From NCBI GenBank assembly GCA_019448385.1, contig JAGTXO010000012.1, positions 580,501 to 644,500 of the forward strand: DNA of 64,000 nucleotides, written 5' to 3'. The stretch comes from Diacronema lutheri. Taxonomy: Eukaryota; Haptophyta; Pavlovophyceae; Pavlovales; Pavlovaceae. A program made the position numbers and the translations under genes. Positions 18,810 through 28,653 of the stretch are shown piece after piece. Within the stretch, counting starts at the first letter, position 1. Each line of letters starts with the position of its first letter. A model generated the notes under the pieces. That model saw nothing but the letters and a program-made list of their open reading frames with translations, was not told where the DNA came from and made no database searches.

Positions 18810-21280
18810 ATGCCTGCCGGCCTGCGCATTGCGCTCCTCTCGTGCGTGCTCGCGCACGCGGCGGGGCTGCGCGCTGGCGGCGGCCGTGCTGCCGCACGGG
18901 TGCGCGCTTCAGCCGCACGCGTGCACATGGGCGCGTCGCCTGCGCCGCGCTACTGCGAGAGCGTCTACACGCCCACGCGCCGGCCGACGCGGACCGTGTG
19001 GGTGGGCAAGGTGCCGATCGGCTCGGAGCACCCGATCGCGATCCAGACGATGACGACGACGGACACGCGCGACGTGGAGGCTTCGGTGGAGCAGATCATT
19101 CGCTGCGCGGACGCGGGCGCCGACCTCGTCCGCCTCACCGTGCAGGGCATGCAGGAGGCGCGCGCGTGCGCGCTCATCAAGGCGCGGCTGCTCGAGCGCG
19201 GCTACGAGACGCCGCTCGTCGCGGACATTCACTTCGCGCCAAAGGTGGCGTTGCTCGTGGCCGAGTCGTTCGACAAGATTCGGGTCAACCCGGGCAACTT
19301 CATGGACGGGCGCAAGACGTTTGAGGAGAAGTCGTACGACGACGAGACCGCGTACGCGCGCGAGCTCGAGGCGATCGAGGAGCTCTTCACGCCGCTCGTC
19401 CTCAAGTGCAAGGAGCTCGGGCGGGCGATGCGGATCGGCACGAACCACGGCTCGCTCTCGGCGCGCACGCTTGGCAAGTTTGGCGACACGCCCGCCGGCA
19501 TGGTCGAGTCCGCCTTTGAGTTCGCGCGCATCTGCCGCAAGCTCGACTACCACAACTTTGTCTTCTCGATGAAGGCGAGCAACCCGCTCGTGATGGCCGC
19601 GGCGTACCGCTTGCTCGCGGCGGAGATGTACAAGGAGGGATGGGACTACCCTCTCCACCTTGGCGTCACCGAGGCGGGCGAGGGCGAGGACGGCCGCATC
19701 AAGAGCGCGATCGGCATTGGCTCGCTCCTGCAGGTGCGCCGCCTCGCCGCGCCGCCGCGCGCCTCGCCGCGCCGCGCGCGCCGACGCGCCGCCGCCCGAC
19801 CGCCGCGCCGCGCGCACGCAGGACGGCCTGGGCGACACGGTGCGAGTCTCGCTCACCGAGGACCCCGAGTTCGAGATGGGCCCGTGCACGATCCTGCGCG
19901 ATGCGGCGCAGCGCGCGCTCGCAACGCCGTCGGGCGTGCGCGCCTACGCCGAGACGTCGCGCGACTTCACGTCGTACGAGCGCCGGCGCGGCACGCTGCC
20001 CGAGCAGCGCGAGCGCGACGGCGACTTTGACATGCGCGGCCTTCTTCACCGCGACGGCTCGGTGCGCGCAGCGCGGCGCGCTCCGCCGCGGCGCGCCACT
20101 CGCACCCGCCGCGGCGCGCCACTCGCACCCGCCGCGGCGCGCCACTCGCACCCGCCGCGGCGCGCCACTCGCACCTGCCGCGGCGCGCCACTCGCCTTTC
20201 CGCACCCGCCGTGGCGCGCACTCCGCGTCGACACGCGCGCGCGCCGCGCCGCCGCGACGCGCCGCCGCGCAGGTGCTTTTGCACGTCACGCGCGACGAGC
20301 TGCGCTCGCCCGCCGCTCTGTACACGGCGCTCGGCTGCAAGACCGCCGTCGGCTTCCCGTTCAAGGATATTGCGACCGTCGACTCCATCGTCCTCGACGC
20401 GCCGCCCACCGCGGACGACGCGGACGCACGCCTGACGCTCCGCCGGTTGCAAACGGCGGGCGTGGGCGTGCTCGCTCCCGCCGCCGCGCTCGGCGCAGCG
20501 CCCATCGACGGTGCGGTCGCCATTTACGACCTCGCCGCGATCGGCGCGGCGGGCGGCGCGCTGCCCGCGCTGCCTGCCGGTGCGCTGCGCGCGGCCGTGC
20601 GCGTCGACGGGAGCGAGGACGACGAGCTGCTGCTCTCGCTCGCGCGGCTCGACGCGGCGATGATCATCCTCGACGTCGCGACGCCGCTCTCGCGCGTGCA
20701 CGCCTCGCGCCGCGTCTTCGAGATGCTCGCGCGCTCCAAGTGTGCGGCGCCCGTCATCCTTGCCGGCACCTTTGAGACGCCGTCGGCCGAGGAACTGACG
20801 ATCGCGGTTGGGATGCAGCTGGGATCGCTGCTCGTGGACGGGCTCGGCGACGGCGTCCTCGTCTCGGCGCCGCGCGCCGCGCGCACCGCCGAGCTTCGCC
20901 CCCTGTCGTTTGCGCTGCTGCAGGGCTCGCGGATGCGCAATACGAAGACCGAGTTCGTCTCGTGCCCGTCGTGCGGCCGGACGCTCTTCGACCTGCAGAC
21001 GGTGACGGCCGAGATCGCCGCGCGGACCGGCCACCTGCCCGGCGTCGCGATTGCCGTGATGGGCTGCATCGTCAACGGGCCGGGCGAGATGGCGGACGCC
21101 GACTTTGGCTACGTCGGAGGCGCGCCTGGCAAGATCGACCTGTACGTGGGCAAGGACGTGGTGAAGCGTGCCATCCCGATGGAGCAGGCGTGCGAGGAGC
21201 TCGTGCAGCTCATCAAGGACAACGGCCGCTGGGTCGAGAAGGAGCCCGCCGAGGCCGAGGCCGTGGCGGTTGCCGCGTAG
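18810..21280 (+). CDS. ispG: 4-hydroxy-3-methylbut-2-enyl diphosphate synthase, plastid type
   Basis: Exons 18810-19733, 19822-20061 and 20273-21280 give 723 residues. This [4Fe-4S] enzyme makes HMBDP in the MEP isoprenoid pathway of the plastid. Residues 1-25 ([19 protein letters not shown]) are a signal peptide and an Arg/Ala-rich transit peptide follows. The TIM-barrel part has [26 protein letters not shown] and IRVNPGNF. The large insertion domain between barrel and Fe-S domain, typical of plants and algae, is present. The C-terminal domain supplies the cluster cysteines in CPSCGRT and [10 protein letters not shown]. Both introns are phase 0 (GTGCGC...CGCAG), and joining restores [17 protein letters not shown]. 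The products feed carotenoid synthesis, for which a cyclase lies at 46.9 kb. Confidence 0.95.
20084..20197. repeat. 23-bp minisatellite in IspG intron 2
   Basis: About five near-identical 23-bp units built on CCGCGGCGCGCCACTCGCAC fill most of the 211-nt second intron. A degenerate sixth unit follows (to about 20223). Copy number probably varies between strains. Confidence 0.85.
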
Positions 21281-21509
21281 CGCGCGCGACGAGCGCGCGA
21301 ACACACTTTCAGCATGGAGTCCTGCACCGCCGCGCTGCTTGCCGCGCGCCACGCGGGCAGCGGGCGTGCGGCTGCCGCACGGCTGAGCTTGCGAAAGTAC
21401 GGCAAAAATAAGCGTAGTGACCGCCATCGTGAACACGCCGCCATCGCCCGACACGTTGCGCCCCCGCGCTTGACGTCGCCGCGCCGCGCTTGGGCGGGCT
21501 GGCGGGCGC

Positions 21510-21752
21510 ATGGTCAATACCGCCAAGAACCTCATCCTCATCGAGTGCGATATCCCCACCAAGGCCTTCATCCAGAAGGTGGACGAAGATTTGCGCGCCG
21601 AGGGCCGCGGCCAGGGCGATCACCGCACCGGCTCGTGGATCCGCGAGGATCTGGACGATACACACCTGCTCATCTACAAGGAGCTGCTCGAGCCCATGCG
21701 GCAGAAGCTGGACGAGCGCAACCGTGCCAACACCTTCGACCGCGACAGCTGA
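21510..21752 (+). CDS. GTF2H5: TFIIH subunit TFB5 (TTDA)
   Basis: Single exon, 80 residues. TFB5/TTDA is the smallest TFIIH core subunit; it stabilises the complex and stimulates the XPB ATPase in nucleotide excision repair. The start MVNTAKNLILIECDIPTKAF aligns with human [20 protein letters not shown], and LDDTHLLIYKELLEPMRQKL matches [20 protein letters not shown]. The acidic hydrophobic pattern is kept and length is near the usual 67-75. A 12-residue Gly/Arg-rich insertion in the middle is not present in animals. Confidence 0.93.
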   Translation: MVNTAKNLILIECDIPTKAFIQKVDEDLRAEGRGQGDHRTGSWIREDLDDTHLLIYKELLEPMRQKLDERNRANTFDRDS

Positions 21753-22163
21753 GCGCGGCTGGCACTACGCGCGCCGAGCGCGGCGCGTCGCCGTCAGGGA
21801 CCGCAACGCGCGGCGGTAGGGGCTGCACGCCGGCTTGAGGCCAGCGGCCGTGCTTCGCGATGCCAGGCTTGGCGCGACGCGCGTGGAGCGCTCGCGCCCG
21901 CGTGGTGCGCGCACCGGCATCTCGCGAACGATCGCCGCAGCTGCGCACGAGTCGGCACGACCTTTCATGGCAGGGGTGTGGGCCGTCGGGTGGTCATTCC
22001 CCGCCGCGCGGCGTCCGCTCAATCAAGCTTCTGACGCGCAGAGGAGGAGTGACTCGACGCCCGTGAGGCCCCTGCTCGCTGACATGATGCGCACGTCCGC
22101 GGCGTCCACCGCTCTGTCCGCAATCTCAGTCGCATTCCCGCTCGGCGCGACCGTTCAAACGCA
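21753..22163. other. Intergenic spacer, TFB5 to orphan IQ protein
   Basis: Nothing convincing on either strand. Short open frames here lack conserved features. The final 60 bases before the next ATG are less GC-rich and probably include the promoter of the next gene. Confidence 0.4.
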
Positions 22164-24050
22164 ATGGCGTTTGCCACCTTGCCCGCGGCCAGCTACGACG
22201 ACTTCGCAAGGGGCAGGCTGGACGAGCTGCGCGCGGCGCGCGAGGAGAAGCGCCTCAATGCAGTGACCCCGCCCATCGATGCGAGCGCTCTCCTCGCACA
22301 GGTGGCGCGCGTCGAGCAGGCGCTCGAGCAGCGTCGGCGCGACGCGGCACGTCTCGAGCGCGCTCGCGTGCTCGCCGTGGTCGCGGCGGTGCGACACACG
22401 CCAGTGGCGCCGCGGCCGCTTGTCGACCCGACGCTGGTCCCGCTGCCACTACCTCCGCCGGCGCCACCACCCGTCGTCGTCGAGCGGTCGCTCGGCTCGC
22501 CGCCTGGCCGCCGGCCTCAGCTTCCACCGGCGCCGCCGGCCGACAGCGCGCACACGCGCGCCGCTGCGCGCGTGCAGGCGCTCGCGCGCGGCGCGCACGT
22601 GCGCGCGGCGCTGCGCGCGCGCCTTGGTGCCGAGATGGCAGAGCAGCTGCGCGAGGTGCGTCGGCTGCTCGCGGAGGTGGCGGGCAAGCGCGGCGAATCA
22701 GACGAGCTGCTCGCGCGCCAGCTACGACAACAGCTCCTCCGCCAAAAGGCCGAGCTGCTGCGCTACGTGAGCCAGCCGCTGCCCGCCGAGCAGCCGCGCG
22801 CACGCGCGCCCATCCGACGCGCCGGCGCCCTCGTGCGCACGCCGCGGCCCGCCGCGCTCGCCGCCGGCGGCGCGGACGCCCACCCTGACGAAACTCACGA
22901 CACTCGCACGGCCGCGAGCCGCCGGCCGGCGGTTGGCGCGGCGCCGTCGGCGGCCGCGGTCCAATTGCGCCGCGCAGCCGTCGCGCGCGCTGCGCGGGCG
23001 GCAGAGGACGACGGCGGCGCGCCGCCGCCGCCGCCGCCGCCGCCACCGCCGCTCGCGGCCGGCCCGTCGCCGGCCGCGTCAGGCGTAGGGAGCGCGCAGC
23101 CCAGCCCACCGCTTCCGGAGTGCGCTGTCCTGCCGCCGTCGCGCAGGCCAACGCGCGCGGCGCACGCGGGCGTGGCGGGTGTGGACGTGCCGCTACCCGA
23201 CGCAGACTTCGCCTCGCATCCGCCTCCGCCCGCTCGCCATGAGTTCCTGCGACGGCGGAGCACAAATCCACCGATATCGGCTGGTCGCCTCGACTGGTCG
23301 CACGTGCGATCGCGCACCGCCTGCCGGCTTGCGGACCGGGCGGCGGCGGCGCACGCTGCACCGTCCGCGCAGCTCACGCAGCCCGCACCCGCCGTGCGCC
23401 CGGCGAGCGCCGCGGCGGCGCAACTGGGCGCGGCCGCGCGTGCGTCCGTGCCGCCGGCGCGCCCGGCGAGCGCGGCGGCGCGCGCGCGCGACGGCGGCGG
23501 CGGCAACCGCGCCGCGCGTCCGATGGCCGCCTCGGCCGCGCGCGGTGCAGGTGTCGCGCGCGGCGTGGCCGCCGCCGGCTCGCAGCCGGCGCGCGCCCCC
23601 ATGCCGCCGTCGATCATCGCAATGGCCGAGAAGCCCGAGCATGACGGCCTGTCCGCGGACGATGACGGCGGCGACGATGACGACGACGACCAGGCGGACA
23701 AGGCCGCGGCTGCCCTTGCCGCGCGCGCGCCGCCACTCGCGACGGCGCACGGCCGCACCGCGGGCGCGTCGAATCGTCTGTCCTTGCACAGCGTCCTCTC
23801 GTCACGCTCGTGCTCGAGGCGCGACTCGTCCGCTCCGTCCGGCTCTGAGCTGCCGGACTCGCTCACTGTGGGCGAGCTGCGCCATTGGTGCGGCATCCTC
23901 GTAGCAAACATTGAGAACGACATGATGGAAACGGAGCAGCTGCGCGAGCAACAGTCGGCCGAGCTGCCGGCTGGATACCGCACCGTCGTGCCACGCATCG
24001 AGCTGAGCTCGCGCTTCTGGCTGTACGAGGACGTGCTAGGCAGCGGCTAG
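22164..24050 (+). CDS. Orphan low-complexity protein with an IQ-like motif
   Basis: Single exon, 628 residues; family not recognised. An N-terminal helical region (1-75) is rich in Ala, Arg and Glu. Near residue 134 ARVQALARGAHVRAALRARL fits an IQ (calmodulin-binding) motif and is followed by coiled coil to about residue 205. The centre is Pro/Ala-rich with a run of eleven prolines near 290, and an acidic patch (DDDGGDDDDDDQ) lies near 500. The last 70 residues (TVGELRHWCGILVANIEND through SSRFWLYEDVLGSG) are less repetitive and may be the conserved end. A cytoskeletal or ciliary scaffold would fit, but this is speculation. Confidence 0.55.
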   Translation: MAFATLPAASYDDFARGRLDELRAAREEKRLNAVTPPIDASALLAQVARVEQALEQRRRDAARLERARVLAVVAAVRHTPVAPRPLVDPTLVPLPLPPPAPPPVVVERSLGSPPGRRPQLPPAPPADSAHTRAAARVQALARGAHVRAALRARLGAEMAEQLREVRRLLAEVAGKRGESDELLARQLRQQLLRQKAELLRYVSQPLPAEQPRARAPIRRAGALVRTPRPAALAAGGADAHPDETHDTRTAASRRPAVGAAPSAAAVQLRRAAVARAARAAEDDGGAPPPPPPPPPPLAAGPSPAASGVGSAQPSPPLPECAVLPPSRRPTRAAHAGVAGVDVPLPDADFASHPPPPARHEFLRRRSTNPPISAGRLDWSHVRSRTACRLADRAAAAHAAPSAQLTQPAPAVRPASAAAAQLGAAARASVPPARPASAAARARDGGGGNRAARPMAASAARGAGVARGVAAAGSQPARAPMPPSIIAMAEKPEHDGLSADDDGGDDDDDDQADKAAAALAARAPPLATAHGRTAGASNRLSLHSVLSSRSCSRRDSSAPSGSELPDSLTVGELRHWCGILVANIENDMMETEQLREQQSAELPAGYRTVVPRIELSSRFWLYEDVLGSG

Positions 24051-24161
24051 CCAAAACACAGTGGGGGGTAGGAGATTCCGCTCGCGCCCTCGCGGATCCT
24101 CATCCTGGTCCGGCGGACCGTGGACCACGTCAAAATTGACAGCAGTTTTGGCGGGAGCGCC

Positions 24162-25703
24162 ATGCAGGACGGGGTGGTCGAGGCGCTCGAGCAGCTTCGC
24201 GAGGCGCTGGCCGCGGCCGAGCCGGCGGTGACGTGCGCGGAGTGCGCGCAGCTGTACCACGAGCCCGTCCTTCTGCCATGCTCGCACGCCTTTTGCAGCG
24301 CGTGCATCGCCGATGCGTCCGAGTGCTTCACGTGCGGCGTGCCGTTCTTCGCGGCGGACGCGGCGCCAAGCGCGCACTTGCGCGCGCTGACCGCCGAAGT
24401 GGTGGTCGTCAAGCGGCGCTTCGAGGCGTACTCGGCGGGCACGCTTGCCTTCGACAACGACCCGCGCGGCCGCCCGCCCGCCTCGCCCGAGGCGCGCGAC
24501 CGCTGGTGGCGCGCCTACTGCGAGGTGAGCCTCAAGCTCGACGCGGCGGAGCGGCTGCTGCGCGACGACCCGGCGTTTGCGCGCGGCGCGTGCGGCGGCG
24601 TCGAGCCGCACGGCACGGGTGGACCAGCGTGCGGCTGGCGGCCGTGCGCTGACTCGCGCTGCGCGCTCTGCGCCGCCGCGCTCGCCGACAGCGCGCTGCC
24701 GCCACGCGAACGCGCGCAGCCATGCGGTCACGCGCGCCGCGCGCACGCGTCGGCCGGCGGCGTCGGCGAGGAGATTGATGACGGCGACGCGCCTGGATGC
24801 GCGCCCGTTGCCGCCCAACTCACGCCGAACGGCGCGCCTGCGCCTGACGCGACCGTCGCGAATCCTCAGGCGGCCGGAGGCGTGTGGCCGGCCGCCGGAG
24901 GGCCGACTGATGCTGCCGGCGCGGCGTGTGTGCGCCCCGCCGGCGGGAAGCGCGCGCGTGCGGCGCATGACGCGGCGACGGACGCGGCGGGTGAGGTGCG
25001 CTCGTGCGACGTCGTGCTCCTCGCGTCGAACCTTTCCGAGGAGAGCGCGGCGCAGCTCAAGCACGCGGCGAAGGCGCTGCCGCGCTGCACGCTCACGCGC
25101 GCGTGGAGCGCAGCGGTCACGCATGTGATCACCGAGCCGACGGTTTTCGAGGGGAAGCAGCTGGCCAGCCGCACGCTCAAGCACCTGTGCGGCATCCTCG
25201 CTGGCCAGTGGATCGTCAGCAGCGCGTGGGTGCGCGCGAGCGTCGACGCGGGCGCGTGGGTGGCCGAGCCGCCGTACGAGCTCGATGGCGACCTGGCGAC
25301 CAACGGCAGGCGTGGCCCGAGCCGGGGACGTGCGATGCGCGCGGCGGGGGCGCCGCTCATCTTTGCCGGGCTGCACGTCTACCTGCACGGCAAGTTTGCC
25401 CACCCCAACCCGGCGAGGCCGCAGCTCGCCGAGCTGCTCGTTCTCGGCGGCGCGAGCCCGTGCGCGAGCTTCTCCGCGCTGCAGAACGAGGCGATCCGCG
25501 CGCGAGGCGGTGCGAGCGCGCTCGCCATGTGCGACGCGGACGAGTGCGCAGCCGACTTCCTCCGCAAGTGCGTGCAGCTGCGCATCCCAGTCGTAAGTCC
25601 CAAGTGGCTGATGGACTCGATCAGCCATGTCCAGTGCCTTGACTTGTCCGCGCCCCACAGTGAGTACCGGCTCGACGGCGACGGCGCGAGCGACGCGCGC
25701 TGA
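24162..25703 (+). CDS. RING and tandem BRCT protein, BRCA1/BARD1-like
   Basis: Single exon, 513 residues. The C3HC4 RING is at about 24-65: CAECAQLYHEPVLLPCSHAF, then CSAC and CFTC. A disordered centre with extra Cys/His follows. Two BRCT repeats occupy about 290-500: the first has VTHVITEP and GILAGQWIVSSAWV, the second FAGLHVYLHGKF and VVSPKWLMDSI. This is the BRCA1/BARD1 arrangement, without ankyrin repeats. Members act as E3 ubiquitin ligases at damaged chromatin. The ATG at 24162 is used because the longer frame begins with GTG. An E2F-like TTTGGCGGGA ends 5 bp before it. Whether it corresponds to BRCA1 or BARD1 cannot be told here. Confidence 0.85.
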   Translation: MQDGVVEALEQLREALAAAEPAVTCAECAQLYHEPVLLPCSHAFCSACIADASECFTCGVPFFAADAAPSAHLRALTAEVVVVKRRFEAYSAGTLAFDNDPRGRPPASPEARDRWWRAYCEVSLKLDAAERLLRDDPAFARGACGGVEPHGTGGPACGWRPCADSRCALCAAALADSALPPRERAQPCGHARRAHASAGGVGEEIDDGDAPGCAPVAAQLTPNGAPAPDATVANPQAAGGVWPAAGGPTDAAGAACVRPAGGKRARAAHDAATDAAGEVRSCDVVLLASNLSEESAAQLKHAAKALPRCTLTRAWSAAVTHVITEPTVFEGKQLASRTLKHLCGILAGQWIVSSAWVRASVDAGAWVAEPPYELDGDLATNGRRGPSRGRAMRAAGAPLIFAGLHVYLHGKFAHPNPARPQLAELLVLGGASPCASFSALQNEAIRARGGASALAMCDADECAADFLRKCVQLRIPVVSPKWLMDSISHVQCLDLSAPHSEYRLDGDGASDAR

Positions 25704-25720
25704 CGGCGAGGCGACCGGGC

Positions 25721-25790
25721 GTGGCTTGTGGCGCAAGTCTGGGCTGGCACTCGCCGCGACCACAAGCCACGGCGCAAATCTGGGCTGGCA
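25721..25790. repeat. Inverted and direct repeat between convergent genes
   Basis: GTGGCTTGTGG (25721-25731) and CCACAAGCCAC (25760-25770) are perfect inverted repeats. GGCGCAAGTCTGGGCTGGCA (25730-25749) recurs with one change at 25771-25790. The element sits 18 bp past the RING-BRCT stop and may shape 3' ends. Confidence 0.6.
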
Positions 25791-25971
25791 GAAAAAGTCG
25801 CGGCCTACGCCCATCCCCCACCACGCGCAAGGGGGATCGGATTCGGACAAACGCTGTGTAGTTGTGCTTCAGGCGCGCGGGCCGTCGCTCGGAGGCGCAG
25901 TCACCGACGCGCCTGCGCCATATTTCGTTAACCAGCACGTGCACGCGCGAGAGGCGCGAACATGAGCCCCC

Positions 25972-28538
25972 TCATGATGCACCGCCCCGAACGCACGCCC
26001 TCTGCGCGCTACGGCCCACATCCGCCCCACCTCCCAGGTCGCGCGCGTGCAGGAAGGCGCGCACGGTGCCGAGCACGTGCGCATCGCCGATCGCCGTCGC
26101 GCGCGCGAGCAGCTCGTGCACGTCGAGCGGCGCGCCGTACTCGCGCACCAGAGCGCACGCGGTCATCAGCTCGCCGCGGCGGACGAGCAGTTGAAAAAGC
26201 TCGGCGCGCGCGCCGCTTCCCAGCCGGTAGAGCATGTCCAGGGCATATCCCACGGCAGACGGCATGGCCTGCGGCGGCGGGGGCACCGGGGCTGGCGCGC
26301 GTGTGGACGCGCGGCTGGACGACGCGCACGAGCAGACGCAGCGCTGCGAGCGGGCCGTGGGCTGGCGGGTGGCGGCCGGGCGCATCGCGCTCGTCGCACC
26401 GCCTCAAGCTCGAGCAACGCGCGCGCGAGCTCGAGCGAGTCGGGCAGCACCGAGTGCATCAGAAGCGTGTCGAGCTGCGCATGCCGGCCAAGCGCGTCGA
26501 GCGCACTCACGAGCGCGCACGTGCTCAGCGGGTGCACTGGCGCGCTGCGTGGCCGCGAGAGGGGCAGCAGCGAGGCGCGCGGGCGGCGGGACAGCGGCGT
26601 CAGCCACGACCCGCAACCGCTGCACTCGCCGCGGCGCGCGCGCGCCGTCGCGCACCTGCGGCCGCGCACGCGCCGCACGCACCCGTGCACGGCCGCCGAA
26701 CGCAGGTACTCGAGGATTGTGCCGACGAGCTCTGCGCACGGCAGCTCCGCCGGCGAGAGCGCGGCGAAAAGATCGCCAATCTGCTCGGCTGAGAGATGCG
26801 AGCCGTGCGCGCCCGCGGCACGCGCCCAGCGTGGCGCGTCGGCCTGCACGGCCGAGGCCGCGGGCGCGCGCAGCGATGCGTCTGCGTGCGAGGGCGAGGG
26901 CGAGGGCGAGGGCGAGGGCGAGGGCGACGAGGGCGACGCTGTCGATTCGGTGCCGTGCCACGGCGTTGGCGCGTCGTCGGCCGGCGCGGCTGCCCTGCCG
27001 GCGCGCGGCGCGCCGTCAGACGAAGGCGCCGCGCCGCTGCTGAGTCCGACGCCGGACCCCTCCTCCGGTGCAGTGCGCGTTGGGCTGACCGGCTCAGCTG
27101 GGCCGACATCGCCTGTGCCCCCAGCTGGCGGTGACGCGCCATCCACCCGCGCGCGTTCGCGCTCGCCCTGCCCGGCCGACTGCACGCGCACTTGGCTCGC
27201 CCCGCAATCGCTCGGCTCGTCGAGCGGTGAGCTGCCCTCGGTCACGACCACGCACGGCGACGCGACCGACCCCGCCGCGCGCCCCGCGCCGGCCGCATCG
27301 GCACCAGCGCGCGGCGCGCGCACGCCGCTTTGAGCGGCCGGCGCGTCGCCCGCGAGCTTGACCGCCCCGTTGAGCAGCCCGAAGACGGCGCGCAGTGTCG
27401 ACGCCGCCGGCCTCACGCGCACGATGCGCGACACAACGGCCGCGAGTTGCGCGTGCGCGCAGGCGCGGCCGAGGAGCAGACGTACGAGCGCGGCGGGCTG
27501 GAGCGACGGCGTGGCGGCGATCGCGTCGAGGTCGAGCTCAAGCTCGTACACGCGGCCGGCGTAATGATCGACGACGATGGCGGGCGGAAGGAGCGTCCAG
27601 TGCGCCCAACGGTCGGTGCGGTGCTGCGGCGGCACGCGCGCGATCGGGCGCGGCGGGAGAAGAGGCTGGCCGCCGCCGATCTGGAGGTCGTAGAGCAGCG
27701 CCACGTCCGCGTCAGCGCCGTGTACGACGAGCAGCGAGTCGAGCTGCGAGAGCGCGGGCCGCGCGCACTGCGGCAGTGCGAGCGGCTGCCTGCGGACGAC
27801 ATAGTCGCGAAACAGCTCGTAGAGCACGAGGCTGCGGCAGACGCCATCGATGTGGCACACGTAGAGCAGGCCGTGCGCGCACAACGGGTGCACGTCCACC
27901 TGCCGAAGCGAGCGCGCCGCGCGCGGCGAGCTCGGCGCGCCCGGCGGCTGCGGCAGCTGGACCTCAAACTTGGGCGCGCGCACGAGCCCGGCCGCACCGA
28001 TCTGGAGGCCGTGGAGCTCGTTGTCGCGCCGGCCCGTCGCGAGGAGGCAGAGGCGCGTGTCGTGCGCGTACACGCCCCACGCGACCGCGAGCGCGACGCT
28101 GCGCACACGCCGCACGCCGCTCCCGCCGCGCGGCAGCGCGAGCAGGTCGGCGCCCCACGTCCCGATCAACAGCACGTCGCACCACGCCGCGCCGGTCCAG
28201 TGGAGCGAGAGGAGCCGATCGGAGCGCGCGCGGCCACTTGGCCGGCAGTGATACACGTGCACGGCGCCGCTGTCCAGCTGCCGCAGCTCGACCACCGTCG
28301 GCGCCCGCTGGATGCACACCCAGCCCAACGGCGGCGGCGAGAAGCGCGCGTCGAGCACTGGGCTGCCCAGGTTGGCGCACACGGGCGGCGGCGCGGCGCC
28401 GCCGTACGGGACGGCCTCAAACTCGTGGTGCCTGAGCAACAAGATCTGCCGCCCCGCCTCGTCGTACCGCACCTGGTTCCCGTCCTCGCTGAACGAGACC
28501 AGCTCCCGGAGGCGCAAGAACGGCGCATCCGCCGCCAT
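25972..28538 (-). CDS. RMC1: RMC1 / Mic1-domain protein, regulator of MON1-CCZ1
   Basis: Exons 26400-28538 and 25972-26268 give 811 residues. RMC1 (C18orf8) supports the MON1-CCZ1 exchange factor for Rab7 on late endosomes. The N-terminal half is a WD-like beta-propeller, with the family motif FEVQLPQP (human KFEIELPAAP). A low-complexity insert of about 200 residues separates it from the C-terminal Mic1 domain, recognised by LLMHSVLPDSLELARALLEL and ALDMLYRLGSGARAELFQLL (human LLQYHVLSDSKPLACLLLSL and LSLDMLKRL). The phase 0 intron (GTGCGA...CGCAG) falls inside Mic1. A hexanucleotide repeat codes for a Ser-Pro run. It lies 115 bp from VPS33 on the same strand, another late-endosome gene. Confidence 0.8.
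26890..26925. repeat. GAGGGC hexanucleotide repeat in RMC1
   Basis: Six perfect GAGGGC units code on the minus strand for a Ser-Pro dipeptide run within the low-complexity insert. Confidence 0.85.
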
Positions 28539-28571
28539 TGCTCCGTCATTCCGCGTACGCAGAAGGACGGG

Positions 28572-28610
28572 CTCGCGCAAGCGTCCAAGTTCGACTGACG
28601 CTTGCGCGAG
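28572..28610. terminator. Perfect 14-bp hairpin between VPS33 and RMC1
   Basis: CTCGCGCAAGCGTC (28572-28585) and GACGCTTGCGCGAG (28597-28610) pair perfectly around an 11-nt loop; a further CTTGCGCAAG palindrome follows at about 28625. It lies after the VPS33 stop and before the RMC1 start in transcription order. A 3'-end or insulating role is inferred only from position. Confidence 0.5.
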
Positions 28611-28653
28611 GACGGGAGGACGGGCTTGCGCAAGATGGGTCACGGACTCACGG

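Noticed and set aside
20062-20272. Reading IspG intron 2 as coding Arg/Pro repeats
   Set aside because: The plant-type protein joins RDGS directly to VLLHV, splice signals are good, and the repeats shift the frame.
28539-28653. Possible rho-independent-style terminator as proof of bacterial origin
   Set aside because: Flanking genes are eukaryotic (VPS33, RMC1) with spliceosomal introns, and no T-run follows the hairpin.
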